Part shown: piece by piece, positions 43,569 through 54,234 of the stretch
Numbering within the stretch: the stretch's first letter is position 1
Layout of the letters: each line of letters begins with the position of its first letter
Source of the DNA: Rhizophagus irregularis
Lineage: Eukaryota > Glomeromycota > Glomeromycetes > Glomerales > Glomeraceae
Length of the DNA: 64,000 nucleotides
Reading direction: 5' to 3'
Assembly (NCBI RefSeq): GCF_026210795.1
Contig: NC_089448.1
Coordinates: forward strand, 868,001-932,000
Position numbers and translations under genes: made by a program
The notes under the pieces: model-generated
What the model was told of the DNA's origin: nothing
Seen by the model: only the letters and a program-made list of their open reading frames with translations
The model's database searches: none

Positions 43569-43961
43569 GGTAACGATACACGAAAAACTATCGTTACTTA
43601 GTATATATACTGTAATGTATATTTATCCGTACTCTTATGGAAATTAGTCCCTGAGACCTTCGAAGAAGTAAAGGGTTACATTGCTGAGCATTTTGTACTC
43701 GGAGTATATGATACACGTAGTTATGAACAAGAATATAAATAGCACAACAATTGCTGGCCATTAACTTCAAAGGTATTCAAAACATGTATCAGTGAGTCAT
43801 CTATCGTTCCTATTCGTATTATAGTCGCAATAATCGTTTTATTATGAAGGTAGAACAGGCCACTGGACAAAAAAGAAAGATACTATAGTATTAATTCGTT
43901 AACCATGCGCAGAGCGTCTGTAATAGATACTTTGTTCGTTCATCTGTTTCTCTACTGCTAA

Positions 43962-44369
43962 ATGGCTATTTCTCCCTTAACCAACTCTTTTAGTCGTACC
44001 CTTTTTTCGTTTATCCCGACCACGTCTCCACGTCCTACAAAAAAATCCTTAAAGGGTCCTGTTATTCAGTACAGCATGCGTTTATTTTTGACATGTTGTA
44101 TAAGGGACCGAGTTGACGATAGAGTACTGAAGGAAATGATTCGGAAAATTCCCAATACAAAGGTATTGTCAGTAGAACATGCCGATATTAATGCCGTAAC
44201 ACGCAAAGAAATCCATAAAACGGCTCGAATGATTCGCAGGGCTGAAGATCACATACTGTATGGTCAGCAGCAATTCAAGAAGACGAGAGCGATACCCAGT
44301 GGAACTGGGCTTTGTCCACATTACCTTCTAGCCTGGGACTCATTAATACATAGACTCCACTATTCCTAG
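43962..44369 (+). CDS. Unknown basic protein, C-terminus possibly replaced by a repeat
   Basis: From an ATG at 43962 the frame is open for 135 codons. Residues about 20-105 look like a real protein: a basic, Pro/Ser-rich tail (TSPRPTKKSLKGP) followed by helices (YSMRLFLTCCIRDRVDDRVL, KEMIRKIP, TKVLSVEHADINAVTRKEI, HKTARMIRRAEDHILY). The tail from about residue 112 is encoded by CCCAGTGGAACTGGGCTTTG, a unit of the MITE family, so the original C-terminus is probably lost. The helix-loop pattern with a basic N-tail faintly resembles a histone fold. I would not assign it without a profile search. NCLDV origin is plausible from the context. Confidence 0.4.
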   Translation: MAISPLTNSFSRTLFSFIPTTSPRPTKKSLKGPVIQYSMRLFLTCCIRDRVDDRVLKEMIRKIPNTKVLSVEHADINAVTRKEIHKTARMIRRAEDHILYGQQQFKKTRAIPSGTGLCPHYLLAWDSLIHRLHYS

Positions 44370-46384
44370 ATGTATCATATTACATGGTGAACTGTATGTG
44401 TTACAATAGAATATTCACAATGCTTGGCTGTTAACGTACATGAGATTATATTTATTATCTGGGCTCTTCTCCGTTTAATCGAGTTAAAAACATGTTACTG
44501 CAAGAACAGAACAGTGTTCCATTGTAATGCTCTCTGAAAAGCTTGAGAGTCTAGGCATCAAACGAAAGGGGGTACCTGTATCTTTTCTCACGCATAATGT
44601 ATAGGGTGGTTATTACATAAAGGAGATAAATATGGCAGACGAGTATGTATGCATATTCACTGCATTATTGCATAGAATACCCTTGTAGATAAACTGGTTC
44701 AGCTTTTACGAACGATTGTGTAACCCCCATTGAGTACCTAAGGATTCCACTCTGATACTGTAATAGGGCTGTATCCCAGAACTTTTCCATCCTTCTAATG
44801 ATCGGGTGTATGAGTACGTGTCTGTCATATTTTTGAAGTAGGCAGTAAATATTTTTGCTATTCAGTGTTCTAAGATTTTGTTTGCGAATGGTTAAAAATA
44901 TGGAGTATCATGTAACCATGACGTAGTTTATTCATGTGACACTCTGAACTGGATTTTAAGGAACATATTAGCTAAGACCTTTGAAGAGGAAGTCCTTTAG
45001 GGGTGTACCCATTAATTGATTATCGTTAACAATCACTTCTACGTTATGAATAATAAGCGCACCCTAGTGCCTATGAACCTAGGTTCCTAGAACCTCCTCT
45101 GTTAAAAGCGTGGTTGAGCGACAAGACGGTCAGGTTGAGCGGCAAGAGCCTTTGGCTGGGAAAGCCCACGGTCAGTTCCTAGGTGTAGAGTGTCATGTGA
45201 CTGTGACATATATTTATTCATTGTGGCAATTTTCCTGCATTAAAATATCACGTAAAGACTTGTAACTCTCAGAAATATCACGTGTTACTGCACCACTTCT
45301 ATCATTTTCCTCGTTCCTCAGAAATCATAATTTCTTGTATACCTTATCTACAAGAAAAGGCGTGTCTACTAAGATCTACGTCATAGAAATTCCTTGAGAT
45401 GTTTTATGAAATCCGAAGGATCGGTTACAAATCTGTTACAGTTGCTCAGTTTCACTAGCCGACACTATATATAAGAGATATACTCTATTTTTTCGTTAAC
45501 AGAAAAATAACACAACGAATGATAATGCACGAGACGATTCGTTAAAACGGACAACGTTTATTAAAACTCGAAGTGAGACTTCGGATTAACGTAATGAGAC
45601 ACATTCAAAGAGAATAATAATTCCGACTAACATTAACATGTTTGTGTACAACGTGATAGTAGACACTGTTACATCGCATAAACATGGATTATCAGTAAGA
45701 TACTCGCTTTTGAATCGAGCAGGTCAAAACTTGAAGTTCGACCGACATGTAGCGATTACAGTTATAACTAACATATTTTTAGTATGAAACGTAAAAACCT
45801 ATTCCGTATTGCTGGGTACAAAAAGCAGATAATCTATTGTCTGCATTATTCGTAATACAGTTTCAGCGAGAGTGTTATGCTTCTTAATAGAAATGATGGA
45901 ATCGAAAAAGCTCCTTCTCATTTTTGGCAGTTATAGCTATGGGGTTCCTCCGGAATGGTGTTTAATCCGAGAGTCCACAACTCAACTCTAGGAATGCCTT
46001 TGGTGGTAGGTCACGAAAGAGTTCCTAAGAGATTCTTGCTTTACCGAGGAAATCATCTACACTGTGGTTATACACTCCGCTGACTAAAGTCACAATTGTT
46101 ACACCTTTTGTACTATATTGAAGGACACGTAAAATCCCTTAATTTGTCATGTCATATGCTGCTCTCTATTTTCACGGTGACACAAAAACCCCCCTTTTTT
46201 AGTTAAACGTACTCCCTCCGTTGTTCAGTTTATTTTTATTCCTCCCATTGTTTTGACATGGATTACCGTTAGTTTCAGTTGTCACAATTACCATTGTAAA
46301 CTTCATCTGTGAGACAGTTACAATAAAATACGGAAATTGACACTAATCAGGTAATTCTACCTTATTGTGTCATCATTGTATTGT
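44370..46384. repeat. Gene-free repeat mosaic
   Basis: No gene is supported. Modules are clustered at 44905-45240: a half hairpin (ATGTGACACTCTGAAC), CCTATGAACCTAGGTTCCTAG, two GTTGAGCG(A/G)CAAGA units (45108-45150) and AGCCTTTGGCTGGG. The rest is unclassified. Confidence 0.5.
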
Positions 46385-47597
46385 TTATCCAAAAACGAAT
46401 AAAACTGTGATTACTACTATAGTGTTGTACTCCATAAAGTTTACATAGAAAATAGGAAGTGTTGTTTGAGACATACGTTTTATTACTGTCAGTTTCAAAC
46501 GTGGACGCAGATGACGCCATTGATATCGCTGATAGTAGAGATTAAGCTTTACTTCGTACCCTGTGGGTAGTTTCGAATTAATCGTAGTATGACGTATATT
46601 GCGAAGTGATACGCTCCAGGTATTCCTTACCTTATTAAGGCATGCCTCCTTATTATCTGCTAGACATTTTATTTTGTGGAGCCACGCAGTAGGATCTTGA
46701 AGTACATTCCAAATGGATGTTCTCCAGGATTCTGCAAAGGGTTTGTGAACATTAACAGCGCAACATTTTTCTACAATATCAAGTAAACTACCCAGAGAGT
46801 ACGAAGTAGAATAGTGAAGAACTCTATCGGCTTTTTCTGGTAAAGAAACCGCTATGTCTTCGGTCTCATGGGAACAACAATCTACGGATTTATTATAGTT
46901 AGCTACGTGAACATGGGCCTCCTCGTTAATCTCGCAACGAGTAGCTGTGGACAATTTATCACAGTTTTTTGCGGTATTCATGTGGCACGAATCATCGTAT
47001 AATATTTCATAACATGTGACCTCCTCTCCGTTATTCCTGAAAGCATCACAAGAGAAACGGGGATCATCTTCTTGGGGAATGCCACAGGACTTATCTTCTT
47101 CTTTGTCAAACATGTGACACAAATCATTGTATAACACTTCATAATATAGAGAGTCGTCTCCTGGGTCAGTTCCATCGGCTTCATTTGTTTCAGCAACCAG
47201 AAATTGCAGGACAGATTTCATTAATCACTATCTCATTACACGTATCATCATATAACACCTCATAGTATACGAGGTAATTAGCTGGGCTAGTTATGTTATC
47301 TTCAGTTGCTTCACACCCACACTTTGTGGTACAAGTTTCAACGACTTCTACCGTATTGCACGTATCATCGTATACTATGGAATAGTAATTAATAGAGTCC
47401 TCCGGACTAGTGCCGTCGACTTTAGTTATTCCACATCCGCATTCCGTGGTACAAGTTTCGTTGGCTATTATTTCGTTGAACATAAAGCATAGATCATTGT
47501 ATAATATTTCATAATACGAAGTAAGCTCTTCATTCATGGAATAATCAGCTTCTGTCATAATTTTCTCGTTCACAGTATATTCAGAAATAAGATGCAT
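46385..47597 (-). pseudogene. Cys-rich tandem-repeat protein, one frameshift
   Basis: The coding frame starts at an ATG at 47597 (MHLISEYTVNEK) and runs to a TGA near 47190. After a one-base shift it continues to 46385, for about 400 residues in all. It contains five imperfect repeats of 40-50 residues built on YYE(I/V)LY(N/D)D(L/T/S)C, usually followed by a C-x3-CGC group (CTTECGC, CTTKCGC) and a T/S-P-x-D linker. Comparing repeats at the break shows one extra T next to the codon for the last Cys of unit 3, so this is a true frameshift. The C-terminal 150 residues are different (WRTSIWNVLQDPTAWLHKI, then a basic and a hydrophobic tail) and include two stretches encoded by the dispersed ACTTCGTACCC..GGGTAG module. 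No signal peptide is clear. I do not recognise the family. The regular Cys spacing suggests disulphide- or metal-bound modules. Confidence 0.55.
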
Positions 47598-50150
47598 TTT
47601 TTCAAATGGAAGATTAGTGCAGTCCACGAGAGGATCAGGTTACTAAGATATTGTAACAGTTTTTTGTTAAAGATGCGACACAGGATATGGGCTTAAAATA
47701 AATATTACTGGGTGGATTAGTAGATAACAATATCTCTCCAAACAGAATATACCAATACGATTGAGGAACTCACATGCAATTATGACCAGTAGACCAGTGA
47801 TAAATAGCAATTTCATTCGATAACAAGATTTTTTTGTTGTTCGAAATAAGCTCTAACATGTAAACAGAGAACAGAACGAAGATCCCAGAAATAAGAACAA
47901 TGAAACCATGAAACCATGGAATGTTGATCTCTCCTGATCTTGTTTTGTGGACAGCCAATTAGATAGACACTTTCCTTCATCTGCCACGTTCTCTAGTGCT
48001 TTATCGACCCATTGAAATAACCTTTTTACGTCTCACCTTCGATGAACAGGATTCTATTTTACTACACATCAGAGAAGTAACACTTGACGAAAATTGCTGA
48101 CCGTGTGCAGAAAATTCGGAATCCTTTGGAATCTGGAGGAACGAACTTGCATGAAAGAAGATCATCTTAATGCATACTATTTGTCGATTCCACACCCGTT
48201 AGCTACAAAACACTCTCTTTCTTTCTTGGGAGACATAATCCGTATCACCAACGTAAACGGGACAGTTATAGTTATCTGCCAGTGTAGAGATACCAAAGTT
48301 CGCAATTGCGTATATTTCATATGCGTGGACCACTCATACTATGTTACATTATCTTTATAGGAACTGTTGAAGGTAAAATAGCGAAACGTTACTGGTTTAT
48401 TCAGTTACTATATTTCTTAACAGATAATAAGATAACATTGTACTACAAAAATGTGCTGCCTTATCATAAATTATTATATGTCCTACTGTGTACATACTGT
48501 CATAGTACGCTCACGAATTACTATTAACGTGTTCTATGCAATTTGTACCATCACTGGTGGGTACAAATGAACAAATCATTCGTGGATGAAAATTATATAT
48601 ATTAGTAGAGATAGTGCAAAAAACGAACCTGGTGCGGTTGTTCTTTATGCATGGAACAACTTCATTAATATCCGCAGTAATGGATCTTCAAAATGCCCAT
48701 GCTAAAGCCAAGCCACGTATCTGCTCGACTACGGGTGCAATATACAGTAATGAGCATTGTTTGTTGGAAAAGGAAAGGCGAGAATGCATTAAAACTGTCG
48801 AATTTGGCTATTTTGTTATTCCAGTGAAACTTCCCGAAGGGAGAATAATTTTGCACTTCGAGCAGTACCTGACTGATCACCACCGTATTTGGGAGACAAC
48901 TGAAAAGAATTTATTGAAGAATAACAGTCAACAAGGGAAATAATGTTATAACGGCTGCGAGATTGATTATTGGTGGAAAAAAGCAACTGCTGAGGAGAAA
49001 TTAATTGTCAACAAATATCTTGTTATCAGTTGCAAACTGGCTAATGTGAAAAAAAAATGAGTACGAAAAAAGCTTAAAGATTGATTCGGTTATCATGCAA
49101 AACGCTTCTTAACAGTCTCGATAGGAGAATGTTAATTACATACGCATTTTATCAGACTATCGTGTGGATCTATTACGTAATACAATTACCAATTATAACA
49201 CACAACTATTATGAATCACCTCAACACGTTTTCTGTACGCTATTGAGTGTTTATTGTATTTTTTATACGATGTCTGTATGCACAAAATTTATCGCACAAT
49301 TATCGCATGATTATTGCACAATCTTTTTTCATAGGGCTACTCATGCCAACTCAATTTATATGTCAAATTCTCATAGTCTTCATACGTAAATCCATTTCAG
49401 GCAGGGACTTGTTAGAATTTCCGTATTTGCGGACCACAATATGTATGTCTCCTTCCTTTTTCTATTAGGCCATACATTTGGCCTCTCCTCTCTATGGTTC
49501 TCTGTGGTCCATATTATACGGAATCTACATTACTGTCTAAAAATTAGGACCCTCCGTTATAGTGATGGTTTTTAGAGCTGAAATTTTTGTGTCTCAATAC
49601 CACACTACATAATGCTTCCCTTGTGTAGAGTGTTTCATTAGTCTACTCATTTTTGTTTACACATAAGTGAGCGTATGGAAGTTAATTGTGTGACTAGTTT
49701 TCATTCCTGCAAATTAGGGCTAGTGGCCTCTTCTAGTTATTGTGTACTAGCATGTCTTCAAAAAAAACATACAAGAGGATAATATGATTACTATCAAATG
49801 TATGAATTGTCATGCAAATAAGGACGAGGAATATGCATAGAATGATAACCATAACGATATATAGTCAAGAAAGTATATGTGGACCAGTAGTTTATTAAAG
49901 TAAGAAGAAACGCTCGAGTATGTGTAGTTATGTATGCGGCTATACATGGATAAAAAAGAACGGTAAACTTTGGAACTCATTGCAGAAGAGACATAATAAT
50001 GTGATAAATTCTCATATGGGCTGAAAAATGAGACAAAGAGATAACTCTCTGCAGGAAATATGCAGTTATGAGAGGGAAAGTTAGTTTAAAACCACTTGCT
50101 TTTTAACTACTAAAGATGCATGCAAATGAGCCATCGCATGCATGCAAATT
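47598..50150. other. No supported gene; one MITE
   Basis: Several short frames exist (for example 47770-47958 on the minus strand, with one hydrophobic segment FHGFIVLISGIFVLFSVYML), but none has an ATG start plus protein-like features strong enough to call. A CAGTAATGAGCA-ended MITE lies at 48745-48885. The stretch 49000-50150 looks unique and AT-rich. Confidence 0.45.
48745..48885. mobile_element. CRGTGGTGAKCA MITE, diverged copy
   Basis: 141 bp with ends CAGTAATGAGCATTG and (inverted) CGGTGGTGATCAGTC, flanked by TA on both sides. The inner units (GAAACTTCCCGAAGGGAGAA, TAATTTTGC) match the copy at 38804. Confidence 0.7.
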
Positions 50151-50537
50151 TTATAACTTATCATTCTTCGGCTGTTTAGAGTCATTATTCTCCATCCAAC
50201 GTATTATCGATTTTTTTAACGTAGAAGTAATTTTCATTCTACCTAAATAAAATTCTTCTAAACTGTTGGCTCTAATCGCTTCGAACGCATTACACAGTTT
50301 TTTAACACTGTCTCTATTTAGGGACTGATCTAATTCTAGAAATTCTTTTTCACTTAGCCACACAAAATGTGGAAGTATCCCATTGTCAAAGTTTCGAAGA
50401 ATTTTGTACTCTGCGTCACCCAACCCTAAATCAGTTGCTTTTAACCACGTTATTAGTTCTTCTATGCTGCCCATGTTCTCCATTTCTACATCAGTAGGAA
50501 GACGTAAATATTTTTTCTTGCCTGAATTATTCTCCAT
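50151..50537 (-). CDS. SAM-like domain protein (fungal type)
   Basis: 128 residues from an ATG at 50537. After KKYLRLPTDVEMENM, residues about 24-90 form a helical unit (SIEELITWLKATDLGLGDAE, YKILRNFDNGILPHFVWLSE, VKKLCNAFEAIRAN) that fits the sterile alpha motif fold often found at the N-terminus of Rhizophagus proteins. The tail is short and basic (RWMENNDSKQPKNDKL). Related fungal proteins are usually longer, so this may be a solo domain or an N-terminal fragment. No frame lesion is seen. It is probably a host-derived gene. A role in protein interaction is inferred from the fold only. Confidence 0.55.
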   Translation of the reverse strand: MENNSGKKKYLRLPTDVEMENMGSIEELITWLKATDLGLGDAEYKILRNFDNGILPHFVWLSEKEFLELDQSLNRDSVKKLCNAFEAIRANSLEEFYLGRMKITSTLKKSIIRWMENNDSKQPKNDKL

Positions 50538-50941
50538 AGAAATTTAGAATGGTTTGTAAGACGATTCATTAATTCAATTTTAATATCGATATTCAATATC
50601 ATAAAAAGCAAAAAAATAGAAGATAACATATCTATCAACGTATAAATTCTTATACTCGATTGGTGACCATCTTTAGTGTTACCTATCAACTGTATAACAA
50701 CAAAAACATCATAAGTACGCAGTACATCAGGTACATACAATATATTGTCGTGTTAAGTCGCCTACTTCACCAACTTCTGGCTTACAGTAGGTATATATTT
50801 TTTAAATTAGCTAATTTTATCTCCAATGCACCTAGATACGGCACATGTATCATTAATTCACTTCGTGAGCAAAGCTCAATCGGAGATTGCCCAAGGGCAG
50901 AATCGCCAATACTAATTCCCAGCTTAAGGATTTGATAAACA
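50538..50941. other. Downstream remnant of the next gene plus unclassified DNA
   Basis: From about 50930 down to 50880 a shifted frame on the minus strand reads QILKLGISIGDSA, which looks like the continuation of the fragment at 50942-51220. The CTTCGTGAGCAAAGCTCAAT sequence that follows resembles the dispersed repeats. No other gene is seen. Confidence 0.4.
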
Positions 50942-51220
50942 CTACAAGCCTGATGATGGTCTAATGGCTCTATAATCGACCAGTACAGGAAACCCCTTAA
51001 ACTCAACCGGCATTTCATGAACTGGTATTCCGTTTGGCAAATCCACTGTAGCAATAATATATACTTTACCATCGACCACCCCTGGATATGTAAGAGATAA
51101 CGGGATATCCTTTGCAAATTCGTACAATAGAGCACTCAAGGCATTATCAACTTGTTTATAAAGTTCAACATTCTCAATGTCAAGAATCTTACGATCACCA
51201 ACAACAGGAACAGTAGACAT
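50942..51220 (-). pseudogene. Fungal family fragment (possibly N-terminus of a trypsin-like-fold protein)
   Basis: 92 codons from an ATG at 51220 (MSTVPVVGDRKILDIEN), ending VEFKGFPVLVDYRAIRPS. A one-base shift near 50940 leads to ILKLGISIGDSA. I recall a Rhizophagus family with a similar ..GFPVxVxYG.. then ..LKPGISIG.. order in front of a serine-protease-like fold. That fold is absent here, so this would be only the N-terminal part. The link rests on memory of the family, not on a search. Confidence 0.35.
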
Positions 51221-52203
51221 TTTAATGCGTTGTCAATGAAATCAATTTTTAAATGTAAATTATTGCTAAAATTGGGAGCACAGTGACCTCGCATTACCTT
51301 GAGCGTCTTGCCCTACCCTCCACTCCCTACCTGAAAATGTACGTCTCACTGATTTTTCTTTAAACGGAGATATTTCTTAAACAGACAGTATACATGCCTT
51401 TACAAAAAATATAATTCAGAAAAATATCCTTCACTAAGTGACTATAATAGGTTTTGAACTATTATTTCTTTTACCTTAGAATGCATAGGTCTTCTTCCAC
51501 ATGTGAATAAATGTGCCATTATTTTTTCGAGTACTAAAATATCACTAGATTTGTATTTACATGACAACTAATTAATAATCATCCACTATTTTCTCGAATG
51601 CGCCCTGTTCTGAAGAACTTGAACAAGTTGTAGTGCTATAAAAATCGCATGGCGTAGAATTTCGCATCAATACTGGTTTTTTTGCTGGTTATAACACTAC
51701 AATTACGATGTGTAAAGAGTCATTAAAATATATCACATGTTCGGTGTAAAAATGTCGTATGTTTCTCATGCATAATCACCTCGTATATTCATGAATGCCA
51801 TCTTGAAACTCCATCCTATTTTTGGGAATCTATTCGAGTTGTAATGCCCTAATGTAAATTCGCTAACCAAGATGACTAATATCTTGCCCAAAGTGCAAAC
51901 TACAAAAAGATAAGTTCCGAATCAACTGGATTAATAATATCGTTTTAAACAAGACAGAAAAGAATTTTTACACAGACAAAGGTTAGGAGAGTAATAATAC
52001 ATTTTTCCGCCGATCACTGAAAGAAACATGAAGCAATAAACATGTGTAACGGTCACATGCGATAACTTTCATGGTAATAGAAATCGATGCAAAGGAAGCC
52101 CCATGTATCTCATTAGTAAATTGTCGTTGTAGATCAAACAGTGATGGTGCTTCCGAGATGGTTTGAACAAATAGTCTCACAGACAATGAACTAATTTCGT
52201 GTG
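51221..52203. other. No gene seen
   Basis: AT-rich, mostly unclassified sequence. The frame at 51983-52255 on the minus strand overlaps the end of the next gene in another phase and is judged a shadow. Confidence 0.5.
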
Positions 52204-52698
52204 TTATGATAAGCATTTCTCTAATTCGATTATTCTTTCTTCCAGCAGTGAGCACTTTTTGTCATTTTTTTTTGTGTAGTCAATGAGGGCCTTGTTGTTC
52301 TTATTGACGACGCTTACTACTCTTTCAATATCAGACTGGAGTAGAAGAAAGCTAGCATCTGCTTTCATAAAGAGTTCTTTCAAGTCCTCATATGCGACTA
52401 TCTACTGTTTATAATCCTGCACTGTGTTATTGAATCCATTCTGTAGTTTCATGAACTGTTTTTTCTCTGGACTGCCTTTAGGGTTAACGTCATATGGATT
52501 CTTTAAGACGAAGCCTCCCGAATAAAACTTCCCGTCATTTTTCACGTACCTAACGTGCGTACCATATTTAATGTACTGCCATGTCTTAGGCTCTACAATA
52601 GTGTACCCTGTTAGCTTCTCATTGGTGCTCCATTCACTCTCACTTTCAGCAGGAACACTGGCATGGCGAGTTTTCTGCTTTGTATACGCAGGGCTCAT
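52204..52698 (-). pseudogene. NCLDV-like protein with GGF motif and coiled coil, one in-frame TAG
   Basis: From the ATG at 52698 the frame reads 98 codons to a TAG at 52402-52404, then continues in the same frame to a TAA at 52204-52206 (165 codons in all). The first part has WQYIKYGTHVRYVKNDGKFY followed by SGGFVLKNP, a pattern I associate with small conserved proteins of several NCLDVs (a basic beta module ending in GGF). The part beyond the TAG is a strongly helical, coiled-coil-like segment (LKELFMKADASFLLLQSDIE, LLEERIIELEKCLS), so the two halves belong together. The TAG is one C-to-T change from CAG. ATAAATATA lies directly before the ATG and could be a viral-type promoter. The function is unknown. 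Confidence 0.5.
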
Positions 52699-53367
52699 TA
52701 TATTTATGTCTTCGGTATACTAGAAAAATTTCTTTACCGTCAGTTATTCCAAACACCGATAGGTTTACTTTAAACGCACAAGGTGCCAGTGCAAACTTTG
52801 GGCTAAGCAGCTTTACAAAAAATAGAGTGAGCGGAAAAATATATAAGTTCCTGATGAATTAAGAAATAACATGCGTATAGTGATAAAAACTATACACAAC
52901 GAGCAGTGCTATGTGTGGCAGTATCGGGTCATACAATAATCACAGTTGTATACATTTTCGTATTTCATCGTAACGCTTTGTCCCACATATTAGTGTAGTT
53001 GCCCTACTTTTATATTTGCGGTATAGGGCATGCATAAAACCAGAAATCCTAGGTCATTACTTCTTGTTCACCTTATTCGGTAAATGTTCCTTTTCTTACC
53101 TGCAACTGATCGTGACCTAATTAGTGTAATAATTTTGACACTAAGAAGAGTCAAGATAATGCTACCACGTGGGTCATTGCGGTGCCACAAAAAAGTATTC
53201 AAAAAAGCTTTTTGTTGGTATCAAAGGGCGGCAAGGAAAAAGTTTCGTAATCACGTGACCGACCTACTCCCTGGACGAAGTAGACTATTTTCACTATTTC
53301 TAATCCTGGTATGGACCCCATGAATTCTAATTAAACGTTAGTGTGTCACAAAAGTATTATTGCAATT
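52699..53367. other. Spacer before the Nudix gene
   Basis: No firm gene is seen. A 55-codon basic frame from an ATG at 53159 (MLPRGSLRCHKKVFKKAFCW, with a hydrophobic end) is open just upstream of the Nudix gene, but nothing else supports it. The opposite-facing genes at 52698 and 53368 share this spacer, so it probably holds divergent promoters. Confidence 0.4.
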
Positions 53368-54234
53368 ATGCGAAAAAGAGAGGACAAGACAAACGCTACA
53401 CGTTATTCGGTGGGAGTTATTCTGTGTAGATTTAACGAGAAAACGAAACGGCCTGAAGTGCTGTTAGTACATAAAAGGTGCACATACGCTTTTGCTGACT
53501 TTGTTCATGGAAATTACACTTTATCTTTTTGGGAGTCCGAAAAGACCCCCCCTCGGGCACCACCTTTGACAGTGCTGGTGGACCAAATGTCCACAGAAGA
53601 GCTAATTATATTATGGACGTTGAACTTTGACTACATTTGGCATCATTTGTGGCTTAGCCAGTACAATACCGCCCTTTACACTAAGAAGAAGGAAAAGTTT
53701 CGTGCGAATTTCATCGGCCAGCCAGAGAATGGACAAAAATTAAAGGAACACATCCAACAGATAAAGGGTGCTGGTTTCTCTCCCCTCTGGGAGATTCCGA
53801 AAGGGCGACCCCTCAACAAACAAGAAAGTGACATTTGTTGTGCCACACGGGAGTTACAAGAAGAAACTGGTGTTACCAAAGAAGAGTACCGTCTCTTGTT
53901 TCCGTCTTCCTTTCCGAGAGTATTCTATCACGTAGATGCGGGTGTGCGGTACATATACAAGTACTTTATCGCAATTGCCAAGCCTGAGCTGGCCAGACAA
54001 GAACTACATGACAATCACACGAACAAAGTCCGTGAATGTTATCGGATGGGGGAGGTAGACAACGTCTGTTGGGCAGATATAGAAAAGATCAGAAGCCTGG
54101 ATGGACCAGATAAGTGGCTTGAATTTTTGTTGTCTCCTGCGTTTAAATATATAAAAAACTATGTACAAGGGAAACCCGAAAAGTCCGAAACTGTGCATGT
54201 ACGAGAAACTAACGGACTCATCCGTGTAAAATAG
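53368..54234 (+). CDS. Nudix hydrolase, viral decapping-enzyme type (D10/g5R-like)
   Basis: 288 residues from the ATG at 53368 (MRKREDKTNAT); an in-frame GTG lies upstream but ATG is preferred. The Nudix box reads GRPLNKQESDICCATRELQE followed by ETGV, with the REx2EE core complete, so catalysis looks possible. It is preceded by WEIPKGR, as in the NCLDV decapping enzymes (poxvirus D9/D10, ASFV g5R, mimivirus L375). The N-terminal region has YSVGVILCRFNEKTKRPEVL, FVHGNYTL, MSTEEL and WHHLW segments that fit this subfamily and not MutT-like housekeeping enzymes. The length is near that of g5R. The role by family is removal of the mRNA 5' cap (or hydrolysis of related diphosphates). There is no stop or frameshift, unlike most neighbours. 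The gene ends with TAG. Confidence 0.88.
   Translation: MRKREDKTNATRYSVGVILCRFNEKTKRPEVLLVHKRCTYAFADFVHGNYTLSFWESEKTPPRAPPLTVLVDQMSTEELIILWTLNFDYIWHHLWLSQYNTALYTKKKEKFRANFIGQPENGQKLKEHIQQIKGAGFSPLWEIPKGRPLNKQESDICCATRELQEETGVTKEEYRLLFPSSFPRVFYHVDAGVRYIYKYFIAIAKPELARQELHDNHTNKVRECYRMGEVDNVCWADIEKIRSLDGPDKWLEFLLSPAFKYIKNYVQGKPEKSETVHVRETNGLIRVK

Noticed and set aside
48614-48943. 109-codon plus-strand ORF
   Set aside because: More than a third of it is a TA-flanked MITE (48745-48885). The rest, even without the MITE, is short and unrecognised.
50782-51135. 117-codon minus-strand ORF overlapping the fragment at 50942-51220
   Set aside because: Only its C-terminal part (LGISIGDSA) looks like a continuation after a frameshift; the rest is out of phase with the better frame.
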